This document shows positions 41,954 through 50,255 of a stretch of DNA of 64,000 nt, piece after piece. Under the pieces are notes generated by a model. The model was given only the letters and a program-made list of their open reading frames with translations. It was not told the DNA's origin and searched no databases. This DNA comes from Aliihoeflea sp. 40Bstr573 (lineage in GTDB: Bacteria; Pseudomonadota; Alphaproteobacteria; Rhizobiales; Rhizobiaceae), in the NCBI RefSeq assembly GCF_024105655.1, contig NZ_JAAAMH010000015.1:16714-80713 (forward strand). The letters run 5' to 3'. Within the stretch, counting starts at the first letter, position 1; the number at the start of each line of letters is the position of its first letter. The position numbers and the translations under genes were made by a program.

Positions 41954-42729
41954 GGGGCGTCTCCCTGAGCAAGCAGAAGTCCGTCGGCTATCGCATCCAT
42001 TAGATGGTCGAATTCGGAATCTGGCAGACGGTCGACAACGACGCGATCGATGTCTGCAATGTTTGGCCCGAGCGCGGGTGCCATTCGGCCGAATTTTGAT
42101 CTGTCAATCACGAGGATCGACGTCTGCGAGTTGAGCCGAATACGTTCGCTCGCGCGAACCTCAGCAGAATGAAACTCGAGAAGGCTGCCGTCGCTGGCGA
42201 TACCGGCTGTTCCGAACACGCCGAATTCGGCTCGGTAACGCGCGAAGAACTCGAGAACGCCGTCCCCCAGGATGTCTCGATCAGGCAGGCGCAGCTCGCC
42301 GCCTGGGATGATGATCCGGTTCGACAACTCATCGCTCAGCGCCATAGCAGCGCTCAAATTGTTCGTAATGACCGTCAGGCCTTTCCGCTTACGAAGCGCA
42401 CGTGCGACAGCAAGTGGCGTCGAGCCGATCGAAATGAACAGGCTCGCTCCATCCGGTATCAGTTCTGCTGCGGCTTCGCCGATGGCTTGCTTGGCAGAAA
42501 AATTGGTGTCTGTCCGCTCGTCGAACGGCGTGTTGGAAGCGCCTTTGGCCAGTTCGACACGACCATGTAATCGGCGAAGAGTGTCACCTTCGCAAAGCTC
42601 ATCGATATCACGGCGGATTGTTTGCATCGATACGCCGAGGATCTCGGCCAATTCCCCAACCGAGATCGCTCCGCGCTCCAGCACGAGCCCAGCAATCATC
42701 TCGTGACGCTTGCGCTTCTTATAGGACAT
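41950..42729 (-). CDS. DeoR-family repressor of the ABC operon
   Basis: This 259-residue regulator has a DeoR winged helix at the N-terminus (RKRHEMIAGLVLERGAISVG, then LAEILGVSMQTIRRDIDEL) and a sugar-isomerase-like sensor domain (LFISIGSTPLAVARAL). GlpR-type members respond to sugar phosphates such as glycerol-3-phosphate. The ATG at 42729 follows GGAGGAG by eleven bases. It opens the minus-strand operon and diverges from the HAD hydrolase gene, and it probably controls both. Confidence 0.93.
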   Translation of the reverse strand: MSYKKRKRHEMIAGLVLERGAISVGELAEILGVSMQTIRRDIDELCEGDTLRRLHGRVELAKGASNTPFDERTDTNFSAKQAIGEAAAELIPDGASLFISIGSTPLAVARALRKRKGLTVITNNLSAAMALSDELSNRIIIPGGELRLPDRDILGDGVLEFFARYRAEFGVFGTAGIASDGSLLEFHSAEVRASERIRLNSQTSILVIDRSKFGRMAPALGPNIADIDRVVVDRLPDSEFDHLMDAIADGLLLAQGDAP

Positions 42730-42975
42730 TGCGCGGCGTTCTCCTCCACCTGCTGAAAGGCTACGGCAGGCCAAGCTTGGAAACAACATAAATTTGTGGG
42801 AAGCTCCAAAATTGGCCGCACTCCCCAAGGCGGCATAGTCGCTTCGACGCAGAATTAGAGCTTATTTTGTAACTCTGGTGCTTTTGATTTCGTTTCAGGA
42901 ATATGAGCAAAGGCACTAGGTTGGCGGGAAGCTTCGCCTTCCATATTGGGGACGCCAAACATTAGGGGGCCTGGC

Positions 42976-43863
42976 ATGATAAATGCAGCGACGATCTTCG
43001 ACCGATACCAGGAGGTTCGCCCACGCCTGCCTGTGGGTGCACACACACCTCAGCGCACAAGCGACATCGCTAGTCTGCTCGACATAGCAAGCGACATCGA
43101 CGCATTTGTTTTCGACGCATTCGGGGTTCTCAATGTGGGGGACACACTTATTGAAGGCGCTGATGTTCGCATCGACCAATTGCGAGCGCGCGGCTGCCAT
43201 ATCCGCATTCTCACTAATGCCGCCAGTTATGATCGGGTGCAGGTCGTCGATAAATTCAAACGCCTTGGCATCCGCGTCGAGGATTGGGAGATCGTTACCA
43301 GCCGGGACGCTGCGCTCCAGAGTCTGCCGATGCGCCACTGGGGCGTGATAGCTGCCGATGCCGACGGTCTCCAAGATCTGACTATGCCAATGACAAGGCT
43401 TGGCGATCATCCCGACGCCTATCGAACGGTTGAAGGCTTTCTTTTTCTGTCGAGCGCAGGCTGGACAGATGCTCGGCAGGCTTTGCTCGCCAGCGCAATG
43501 GACGCATTCCCGCGCCCATTGGTCGTTGCAAATGCCGATCTTGTTGCACCGAGAGATGATGGATTTTCGCTGGAGCCCGGTCACTTCGGTCACCTGATCG
43601 CCGATCGACACCCTGAATTCGTACAATTCTTCGGCAAGCCATTTCCTGAGGTCTACAAGCTTGTTGACCACTCTCTGCCCGGCGTGCCTGCTTCGCGGAT
43701 AGCCATGTGTGGTGACACACTACACACGGACATCCTGGGGGCTTCTGCACAAGGCTGGCGCACCGTTCTTGTCACACATCACGGGCTTTTTGCCGGTTAC
43801 GATACGACCGCCTTTTCAGCCCGTTCGGGGCTCTACGCTGATTGGAGGCTTGCCCGTATCTAG
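42976..43863 (+). CDS. HAD-superfamily class IIA hydrolase
   Basis: This 295-residue phosphatase has motif I FVFDAFGVL (DxFGxL in place of the common DxDGxx, as in the TIGR01459-type subgroup), motif II ILTNAAS, a Lys in GKPFPEVY, and motif III MCGDTLHTDILGA. Class IIA members include NagD and phosphoglycolate- or glycerol-phosphate-type phosphatases. The ATG at 42976 has AGGGGG upstream. It diverges from the DeoR regulator, which fits a joint function: the importer brings in a phosphodiester, the phosphodiesterase opens it and this enzyme removes the phosphate. Confidence 0.88.
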   Translation: MINAATIFDRYQEVRPRLPVGAHTPQRTSDIASLLDIASDIDAFVFDAFGVLNVGDTLIEGADVRIDQLRARGCHIRILTNAASYDRVQVVDKFKRLGIRVEDWEIVTSRDAALQSLPMRHWGVIAADADGLQDLTMPMTRLGDHPDAYRTVEGFLFLSSAGWTDARQALLASAMDAFPRPLVVANADLVAPRDDGFSLEPGHFGHLIADRHPEFVQFFGKPFPEVYKLVDHSLPGVPASRIAMCGDTLHTDILGASAQGWRTVLVTHHGLFAGYDTTAFSARSGLYADWRLARI

Positions 43864-43931
43864 GCAGGCGCATTTGGACCGGCCACACACGGCCCAATAG
43901 CCGCCTTGAAAGCAGTTTCCACGGAAACCGT

Positions 43932-43997
43932 TTGGCAGCTTACCGCTGAACGTTGCCACAACCGGACGGTCTGGATACGGCCCCAAAAACGACCAAT
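43932..43997 (+). repeat. Dispersed intergenic repeat, copy C
   Basis: It shares GGCAGCT-W-ACCGC, AACG, a CGGACGG-like block and TGGA-W-ACGGCCCC with copy D, and AACCGGAC plus ACGGCCCC with copies A and B. Confidence 0.55.
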
Positions 43998-44154
43998 CGA
44001 TTTCCGCTCGCTGCTTGCTGTGACGTCTCAGTCGTAGAGGTCCCTGACACACCGGCTATAGATGCCGGCTGAGAAGCCCACCATTCAGGTAGCCGAACTC
44101 TGGCTAGACGCTCACCCTGACGATCTCGGTCGTTCCAGTTGCCGTCTAAGCAAA

Positions 44155-44850
44155 TCACTCGAACGTTTTGGCGATTGCGACCTGCTCGGCCGCCTCCCAT
44201 TTGCGCACATCCTTGGTCACCTGTTCAATCTCTTTGTCGCTGAGGTGGTGAGCTCCGTCCTTGTCGATCCGACACAAACTGAATGGCTTCCCGACGCTGG
44301 CGGAGCTAAGGTCGAGTGCTTCCAAGACACGCAGGACGGCCGCGCAACCGAAGCGCAACGACCGCTCGGTCAAGTGGAAGTGAGACAGAAGCGAGCCGGC
44401 TTGCTGCGCCATGGCTGCCCCGCTCCCAATCGCGTGAAAACCAATATCGGCGTAGTGTCCGATCATGCCGGAGGGGGTTATCTCCACGATCCACGGCTCT
44501 CCGTTACGCCACCCCGCAGCCATCACGTATGCCGAGGGCGAGCCGCCACCTTCGTCTCCAGGCACGTCAGAGATGAACGTGTCGTAGTGATGGCGCAGGA
44601 TCGGGAGGACCTGCTCTTGCAGAGCACGTCCAATATCGGGGGCCTCCAGAATGGCCGCGCTGTTTTCATTGAAGCACCGTTCAACGTCGAACAGCACCGA
44701 TCGCGCGCCACTGCCGCCCCAAGCCGCTGCCTCTCCCAATGGATGCAGCTTCTCTGCAGGGTAGGTCATGCCTCTCCCCTTGTCCGTAATCTGCGAGTCC
44801 GAGCCGAGCACGACCCCATCTTGGCAAACGGTGGCAAGCACGACGGTCAT
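44155..44850 (-). CDS. Stand-alone proteasome-like N-terminal nucleophile hydrolase
   Basis: This 231-residue protein resembles 20S proteasome beta-type subunits. The sequence starts M-T-V-V-L-A-T and continues QDGVVLGSDSQIT. After removal of Met, Thr becomes residue 1, Asp falls at 17 and Lys at 33 (in PAEKLHPLG), which is the proteasome catalytic set in exact register. No pro-peptide, no second subunit and no ATPase gene lies nearby. It is too different at the N-terminus to be HslV (TTIL) and does not match the Anbu start I know. Substrate and assembly state are unknown. It stands alone on the minus strand. Confidence 0.8.
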   Translation of the reverse strand: MTVVLATVCQDGVVLGSDSQITDKGRGMTYPAEKLHPLGEAAAWGGSGARSVLFDVERCFNENSAAILEAPDIGRALQEQVLPILRHHYDTFISDVPGDEGGGSPSAYVMAAGWRNGEPWIVEITPSGMIGHYADIGFHAIGSGAAMAQQAGSLLSHFHLTERSLRFGCAAVLRVLEALDLSSASVGKPFSLCRIDKDGAHHLSDKEIEQVTKDVRKWEAAEQVAIAKTFE

Positions 44851-44898
44851 TCTGCGATCCTTTCAGGTCGTGTGTGCGGGGCGTACACCGGACCTAGC

Positions 44899-45951
44899 TC
44901 ATGTTTCAGTTTTTGGCCGGGTCACGGTTTTTCGCTGATCGTTCCAGCGCTTGCGCGCATAGGCCTGGAGATCGGCCACGCTGTCCAGCTCATCCACGAT
45001 TTCCTCGCCGATGAGCGTTTCGATAAGATCTTCGAGCGTCACGATCCCACTGGTTCCGCCGTAGGCGTCGATCACAAGCGCTACGTGACGCTCGTTGTGA
45101 ACCAGCTTGTCGAACAACTCTTCCAGCGACATGCTCTCGACCACCGTATCGAGCTCGCGCCTGATCTCGACCAGGCGTTTCTCACCCTGTCCGTCAAGGG
45201 CATCCAAGAGGATGTCCGTCTTCAGAACAAACCCGGTCACGTTGTCGATGGAGTCATCGAAGACCGGAATGCGCGAGAACCTCAGTTCCTGCTTTCGGGC
45301 AACCGCTTCGTCAATCCTCGTGTTCTGATCGAGCGCGAAGACGACGGTCCTGGGCGTCATGATGTCCTTCACGGTGAGGCGGTCGAACTTCAGGAGATTT
45401 GCGACCACCTTCGAATCTCCGCGATCGATGACACCTTCGCGATGACCGATATCGGCCATAGCGACAATTTCTTCTCGGCTGATAGGCGGCTGCGGTTCAC
45501 CACGTGACAGGACGCGCGTGATGAGTTGCGACATTTTCACCAAAGGCCACATCGACCAGATCAGGACTGGCAGAATGCGGGCAGCCATAGGGGCGAAGCT
45601 TTTCCAGTGCATCGCCCCGATCGTCTTCGGGATGATTTCCGACAGAACCAGGATCAATAAGGTGAGGACGGCAGAGAAGATTGCAATTGATGCCTCGCCG
45701 AACACGATCGCCGCCTGCGCGCCGGCACCTGCCGCCCCCACGGTATGCGCCACCGTGTTCAGGCTGAGTATCGCGGCCAGCGGGCGATCCACATCGTCCT
45801 TCAGTTCCTGGATTTTTCGCGCAACCTCCGGCTTCGATCGTTCGATGGTGGCGGTGTAGGTCGGGGTGATGCTGAGCAGGACGGCTTCGAGCATGGAGCA
45901 AAGGAACGAGACGCCGATCGCAAGCGCTACGTAGATAATCAGCAGGGTCAT
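44899..45951 (-). CDS. CNNM/CorC-type transporter (DUF21 plus CBS domains)
   Basis: This 350-residue membrane protein has an N-terminal DUF21 domain with about four helices (residues 1-160; SFLCSMLEAVLLSITPTY) and a tandem CBS pair (KDIMTPRTVVFAL at about 195 and HVALVIDAYGGTSGIVTLED at about 290). It lacks a long C-terminal CorC_HlyC domain. Family members handle magnesium or cobalt efflux. It is divergent from the AI-2E family gene. Confidence 0.93.
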   Translation of the reverse strand: MTLLIIYVALAIGVSFLCSMLEAVLLSITPTYTATIERSKPEVARKIQELKDDVDRPLAAILSLNTVAHTVGAAGAGAQAAIVFGEASIAIFSAVLTLLILVLSEIIPKTIGAMHWKSFAPMAARILPVLIWSMWPLVKMSQLITRVLSRGEPQPPISREEIVAMADIGHREGVIDRGDSKVVANLLKFDRLTVKDIMTPRTVVFALDQNTRIDEAVARKQELRFSRIPVFDDSIDNVTGFVLKTDILLDALDGQGEKRLVEIRRELDTVVESMSLEELFDKLVHNERHVALVIDAYGGTSGIVTLEDLIETLIGEEIVDELDSVADLQAYARKRWNDQRKTVTRPKTET

Positions 45952-46088
45952 CGGCTGGCCTTTTGCTGGCGTTCAAATTCGACTGCACGTCTGCACTGGT
46001 TCATGTGCTGCTAATGTTTTCCATGCCGCATCGTTCCGCGTCTGGAACGGAGCTGCGGATACGACGTTTGCGGTACCGAGGGGTGCTC

Positions 46089-47132
46089 ATGCAACGACGA
46101 CACGTATCGCTGGCCGTGCTCGCGGCCATATTCATCATCCTGCTGGTTCTCGCGCCGCATGTTCTGCTGATCGTCTTTGCGGGCATTCTGTTTGCCGTTT
46201 TCCTGCATGGCGGCGGTGACTGGATTGCACGGAAATCCGGGTTGCCCCACGGCGCGGGAGTCGGCGTCTTTGCGCTTGTCATCGTGCTCCTTCTCGTGGG
46301 AGCGATCAGCGCGTTTGCACCGGCGATGTCAGATCAGTTCGATGAGTTGACGAGGCAGGTCCCGGAAGCCGCCGACAATCTGCGGGAGCGGGTCGAGGAC
46401 TATTCCTGGGGCGAACGGCTGATGGAGCGGGCGTCGCCGGAAGGGCTGTTTTCCAGCGAAGGCCGATCGGCTGCCGCGACGGCCGTGACCTCCACGTTCG
46501 GCGCGCTCGGCAATGCGGTCATCATCCTCTTCATTGGACTTTACGGCGCGATCGCACCTTCGACCTATCGCAGCGGCGTCATCGCCCTGGTCGCGCCTTC
46601 GGTGCGGCAGCGCGCCGACGAAGTGCTCGACACGATCGGACAGACCCTGCGCGACTGGCTGGCTGCGCAGTTGATGGCCATGACCGTCGTGGGCGTCCTG
46701 ACGGGCATCGGACTTTGGTTGATCGGCATCCCGCTGGCCTTCCTGCTCGGCCTCATTGCCGCTCTTTTCGCCTTCATCCCGAACATCGGTCCCGTGATCG
46801 CCGCCGCTCCTGCAGTGCTCCTCGCGATCCCGGAAGGTTTGACCGTCACGCTCCTTGTCATCGGCGTCTATCTCGCCGTTCAAACGATCGAGAGCTACGT
46901 CATCACACCACTCATCCAGCAGGAGAAGGTATCGCTGCCACCGGCACTGATCATCTCGGCGCAGCTTCTGCTTGGTGTATTGTTCGGATTGATCGGGCTG
47001 GCTTTGGCAACTCCAATCGCCGCCGTGCTGATGACGCTTACACGCGAAGTTTACGTTGCGGACTATCTTGACCGAGAGGCGACGGCGACGGACCTTGCCG
47101 ACGTTCCCCTAGAGGACCGCCAACTTGGCTGA
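46089..47132 (+). CDS. AI-2E/PerM family membrane protein
   Basis: This 347-residue protein has the AI-2E transporter (PerM/TqsA) topology: two to three N-terminal helices, a soluble segment (DQFDELTRQVPEAADNLRERV, about 85-105), and a C-terminal membrane bundle with FIPNIGPVIAAAPAVLLAI and the conserved LIQQEKVSLPPALII. The ATG at 46089 follows GAGGGG. Upstream in-frame starts have no ribosome site. The substrate in this organism is unknown. Confidence 0.9.
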   Translation: MQRRHVSLAVLAAIFIILLVLAPHVLLIVFAGILFAVFLHGGGDWIARKSGLPHGAGVGVFALVIVLLLVGAISAFAPAMSDQFDELTRQVPEAADNLRERVEDYSWGERLMERASPEGLFSSEGRSAAATAVTSTFGALGNAVIILFIGLYGAIAPSTYRSGVIALVAPSVRQRADEVLDTIGQTLRDWLAAQLMAMTVVGVLTGIGLWLIGIPLAFLLGLIAALFAFIPNIGPVIAAAPAVLLAIPEGLTVTLLVIGVYLAVQTIESYVITPLIQQEKVSLPPALIISAQLLLGVLFGLIGLALATPIAAVLMTLTREVYVADYLDREATATDLADVPLEDRQLG

Positions 47133-47287
47133 TATCGGCGAACATTGTCGGCGATCGCATCGGCCAAACTTCACGTGACTGTCGACGGATCACTCGAAAA
47201 GCGGCCACGTTACGAGGAAGTGGGTTTGAGAGTGCTACGCGAAGCTTTGCGTTCTCACTCCGCAGTCAGGCGCCGCCACCGTAGGCG

Positions 47288-47374
47288 TCAGAAAATCAGC
47301 ATCAGAATGCCGATAATCACCAGCAGTCCCACGAGAAACACGAACCCGATACCGCCGCCAATAAATTTGAGCAT
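47288..47374 (-). CDS. Small single-helix membrane peptide, 28 aa
   Basis: An ATG at 47374 follows GGAGAGG with a 4-base gap and encodes 28 residues that start MLKFIGGGIG and end IGILMLIF. The peptide is almost wholly hydrophobic with a Gly-rich start and one Lys, ideal for a single membrane helix. It is not long enough for standard gene callers. Coding is supported by the ribosome site and composition only, and there is no homologue I can name. Confidence 0.6.
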   Translation of the reverse strand: MLKFIGGGIGFVFLVGLLVIIGILMLIF

Positions 47375-48175
47375 CTTGCCTCTCCGTTGTGCTGTCATGA
47401 TCGAACGCACTACCTGCGCGTTGGTTTCGGCATTACATCAAGCATCGAGATGAACGGACGCATCCTTCGCTGCTGCAACTAAAGCACGGCGGGCCATAGA
47501 GGGCGGCTTTTCCCCTTGATCACCTGCAAGCACGCCTAGACAGCACGGGGACGACAGCTAACCGCCTAACGCGTCCGAAAAGCGGACGATTTGGAAACGG
47601 CCCCCATTCTGACGGAACCCATCACACGGTGTAGCTAACGGCCTTGGTCGCCCTGCGCTCCAGCATTGCCCGTCTGATCGGCGCCACGCCTGGCAGGCTG
47701 CTGAGGGATCATCAATCTACGCCCGACGCCCTCCCAGCATCATCTAGTGTTCGCGCTCGACGGCCTACTCTTGTTCCGGTTCAAGCAGGAGCGCGCGATG
47801 ACGTCGTCGTTTGGAGAGATTCCGAGCAACCCGACTTTGACGGCCCGGGTCTCGCAATCCCGGTCGTGATAGCCGTCGCACTGTATCGCCAGAGCGGCGA
47901 TCACTCGCCGCAGGCGGCGCCGGTCGCCGCGCCTACATGCATCTGCAAAAGCCGCTCAGCGGCGAGGCCGATCGGTATCGGCGCTTTTTTCCGCGAGCGC
48001 ACGAAAGTTTAACAAGTCGGTGGCCATCGGCACGTCGGTGACGTGACCTTCGTCGGAAAATACCGCGGTTCAAAGCAACCAACTCAACCACGTGGATGTT
48101 TCGGAGGGATAATTGGTGGGTGTGGAGCAGTCGATGTAAAAAAGATTATTAAAATCAACTGATTACCGTGTTGAG
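47375..48175. other. 800-bp gap without a recognised gene
   Basis: I find no supported gene here. A 122-codon frame at 47644-48012 has no ribosome site and a composition that looks like chance. Repeat copy D lies at 47551-47615. The stretch before 48175 is AT-rich and lies beyond the tRNA 3' end. Confidence 0.5.
47551..47615 (+). repeat. Dispersed intergenic repeat, copy D
   Basis: It aligns with copy C: GACAGCTAACCGC, AACG, CGGACG, TGGAAACGGCCCC in order and spacing. Confidence 0.55.
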
Positions 48176-48265
48176 TGGCGGAGAGGATGGGATTCGAACC
48201 CACGAGAGCGTTACCGCCCTACTCCCTTAGCAGGGGAGCGCCTTCGACCACTCGGCCACCTCTCC
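48176..48265 (-). tRNA. tRNA-Ser (anticodon GCT)
   Basis: The minus strand gives a full serine tRNA with a long variable arm. The acceptor stem GGAGAGG (48265-48259) pairs with CCTCTCC (48186-48180), followed by discriminator G and an encoded CCA at 48178-48176. The anticodon loop is CTGCTAA with stem CCCC/GGGG, so the anticodon is GCT, reading AGC and AGU. The T arm has the GGTTCGAATCC core. Confidence 0.97.
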
Positions 48266-48691
48266 GGTGACCCGGTCGATAAAGAAATCGCTTCCCACAA
48301 TCAATAAGGACGTGGAGCCGGAACGCGGAAAAACGACTCGCATCGGCCGATTCGCAGAGAAATCCGCTGATTCCGTCCCGTCGCAACGCTTTCCACTGAC
48401 CAGTTACGCATGGGAAGGTCCGCTAGGTTCGCCACACCTATTAATAGAGTGTAAACGCGGAACCCCAAAACGTGGCTTTTGTGCAACAAGCTCCTCGCAT
48501 AGGGGGGGGCATGAACGCACCTGGAGGCGCAAACGCAGTTGATCGAGGGGCGGTCCTGCGTATTGTCATGCTCGAAGAAGGGGCGGCGAAACACGCTTCC
48601 TTTTTCTGAGATTGGGGATGGGGCAGGGAAACGCTGTCCTTCAGCAAAAAGAGCCCAGACCCGCTTAACAACTTTTGACTGGAGGTCAGAA
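48266..48691. other. Upstream region of the porin gene
   Basis: This region of about 425 bases lies between the tRNA gene and the porin gene and must hold the porin promoter. I see no secure gene in it. A run of nine G at about 48500-48508 is the only unusual feature. Confidence 0.4.
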
Positions 48692-49810
48692 ATGAACATT
48701 AAGAGCCTTCTTCTCGGCTCCGCCGCTGGACTGGTTGCCGTTTCCGGTGCCCAGGCTGCCGATGCCATCGTTTACGCCGAGCCGGAGCCCGTTGAGTACG
48801 TTCGCGTTTGCGACATGTACGGCGCTGGCTTCTTCTACATCCCGGGCACCGAGACCTGCCTTCAGGTTTCCGGCCTCGTCTGGTACCAGGTCGGCGCCGC
48901 TGACGAAGCCGGCAACTACCACGGCTTCGTTACCGACCGCTGGAACAGCTCGACCCGCGCTCGTATCAACTTCGACGCGCGTTCGGACACCGAGTGGGGC
49001 ACGCTGCGTGCATATGCTCGCGTTCAGGCTGACTTCAACGCCTACTCGAACATCACTGGCCCGCTCACCAGCCGCACCGGCTCGTCGGACGGCCGTGGCA
49101 ATGTCGGCTTCGACCAGGCCTTCCTCGAACTCGGCGGCTTCCGCGCCGGTTACACCGAATCCGCGTGGGTTGCCTCGCAGGGCGCCGGTGTTGCTCAGTT
49201 CGGCTCGCACACCTGGGGTGGCCTTTCCTACGGCGACCAGCAGCGCCAGCTGATCTCGTACACCTTCGGCGGCGCCTCGGGCTTCGCAGCCACGATCGCT
49301 CTCGAAGACGATGCGAACAGCAACTACACCCCGGACGTCGTCGGCGTCGTGTCGTACAACCAGGCTTGGGGTGGCGTCTGGGCAAAGGCTGCCTACGACG
49401 AAGATCGTGGCACCAACGCCCTTGAAGTTGACGACAGCGGCTGGGCTGCTCAGGCTGGCCTCCAGCTCAACGTGCCGAACGCTCCGGGTTCCTCGTTCCG
49501 CCTGATCGGGTACTATGCCGACAACGCGAACGCCTACTCGGTCGGCTCGGAGTGGTCGGTTCTCGCTTCCTACCGCCAGCAGTTCTCGCAGACCTTGGCT
49601 GCTTCGGTCGGTGCGCAGTACTTCAACGACATCCACAACTTCGCCCCGGCCCTCGGCACGGATACCGGTCTCGATGGATGGCAGGCTGAAGCTGCTCTGA
49701 TCTGGACCCCGGTCACGAACTTCGAAGTTCGCGCTGAGTACGTCTACACGGACATCGATCTGCGTCCGTCGACCAACTCGGGCTTCCTGCGCTTCCAGCG
49801 TTCGTTCTAA
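48692..49810 (+). CDS. Outer-membrane porin, Omp2/RopA family
   Basis: This 372-residue porin has a signal peptide (1 to about 22, ending GAQA) and the alphaproteobacterial porin signature: EPVEYVRVCDMYGAGFFYIPGTETCLQVSG with a Cys pair near the N-terminus. It ends in Phe (RFQRSF), the C-terminal outer-membrane sorting residue. It forms general diffusion channels. Codon use is strongly biased towards a few codons, as in highly expressed genes. The ATG at 48692 follows GGAGG, and a strong terminator follows the stop. Confidence 0.95.
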   Translation: MNIKSLLLGSAAGLVAVSGAQAADAIVYAEPEPVEYVRVCDMYGAGFFYIPGTETCLQVSGLVWYQVGAADEAGNYHGFVTDRWNSSTRARINFDARSDTEWGTLRAYARVQADFNAYSNITGPLTSRTGSSDGRGNVGFDQAFLELGGFRAGYTESAWVASQGAGVAQFGSHTWGGLSYGDQQRQLISYTFGGASGFAATIALEDDANSNYTPDVVGVVSYNQAWGGVWAKAAYDEDRGTNALEVDDSGWAAQAGLQLNVPNAPGSSFRLIGYYADNANAYSVGSEWSVLASYRQQFSQTLAASVGAQYFNDIHNFAPALGTDTGLDGWQAEAALIWTPVTNFEVRAEYVYTDIDLRPSTNSGFLRFQRSF

Positions 49811-49837
49811 GACCGATCTGGTCCTAGGCTGAATTGA

Positions 49838-49867
49838 GAACCCGGCGGGCAACCGCCGGGTTCTTTT
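49838..49867 (+). terminator. Rho-independent terminator of the porin gene
   Basis: An 11-bp perfect stem (GAACCCGGCGG / CCGCCGGGTTC) with a GCAA loop is followed by TTTT. It lies 27 bases after the porin stop codon. Confidence 0.93.
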
Positions 49868-50200
49868 CATTTGTGGGCTACGCCTGTTGATCCTGAGAGC
49901 CGGTGGCGTTCGGTCGCGGCCAGAGGTTCTTGTAGGAGGTGCGATGCAGATGGCCCCGGTGGTGGCGGACACCGGCTCCAGTCTGATCCGCGGGTCGTGT
50001 CGTAAGGAGCGATCGTATCGGGGCGCGGCGCGATCAACGGTAATGCCCGAAATGCCCGTCACGATTGGCGAGCGTCCCAGGAGTTGAAATCGCGCGGCTT
50101 GAGCTCTTCGCTTGACAGGATTGCCGGTCATCGCGAACGGTCAGGCCATTGCCGCGATGCAGTGATCGCGATCCGGTGCCTGCGCTTCTGTTACAACAAG
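49868..50200. other. Gap between porin and transglycosylase genes
   Basis: About 330 bases between two convergent terminators. No gene, RNA or repeat is evident. Confidence 0.5.
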
Positions 50201-50230
50201 AAAAGGGGGCGGAACCTACGTTCCACCCCT
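50201..50230 (-). terminator. Terminator of the lytic transglycosylase gene
   Basis: On the minus strand a stem GGGG-x-GGAAC type (one mismatch) with a 4-base loop is followed by CTTTTC. It lies 26 bases beyond the transglycosylase stop codon. Confidence 0.7.
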
Positions 50231-50255
50231 TGGCACTGATGAAGCCGTGCAGTCG

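Noticed and set aside
44062..45507. Plus-strand frame of 481 codons across the Ntn-hydrolase and CNNM genes
   Set aside because: It overlaps two genes with clear catalytic or domain motifs on the minus strand and has no ribosome site.
47644..48012. 122-codon frame in the gap before tRNA-Ser
   Set aside because: There is no ribosome site, no recognisable motif and a chance-like residue composition.
48686..50131. 481-codon frame antisense to the porin gene
   Set aside because: It results from the extreme codon bias of the porin gene and runs across its terminator.
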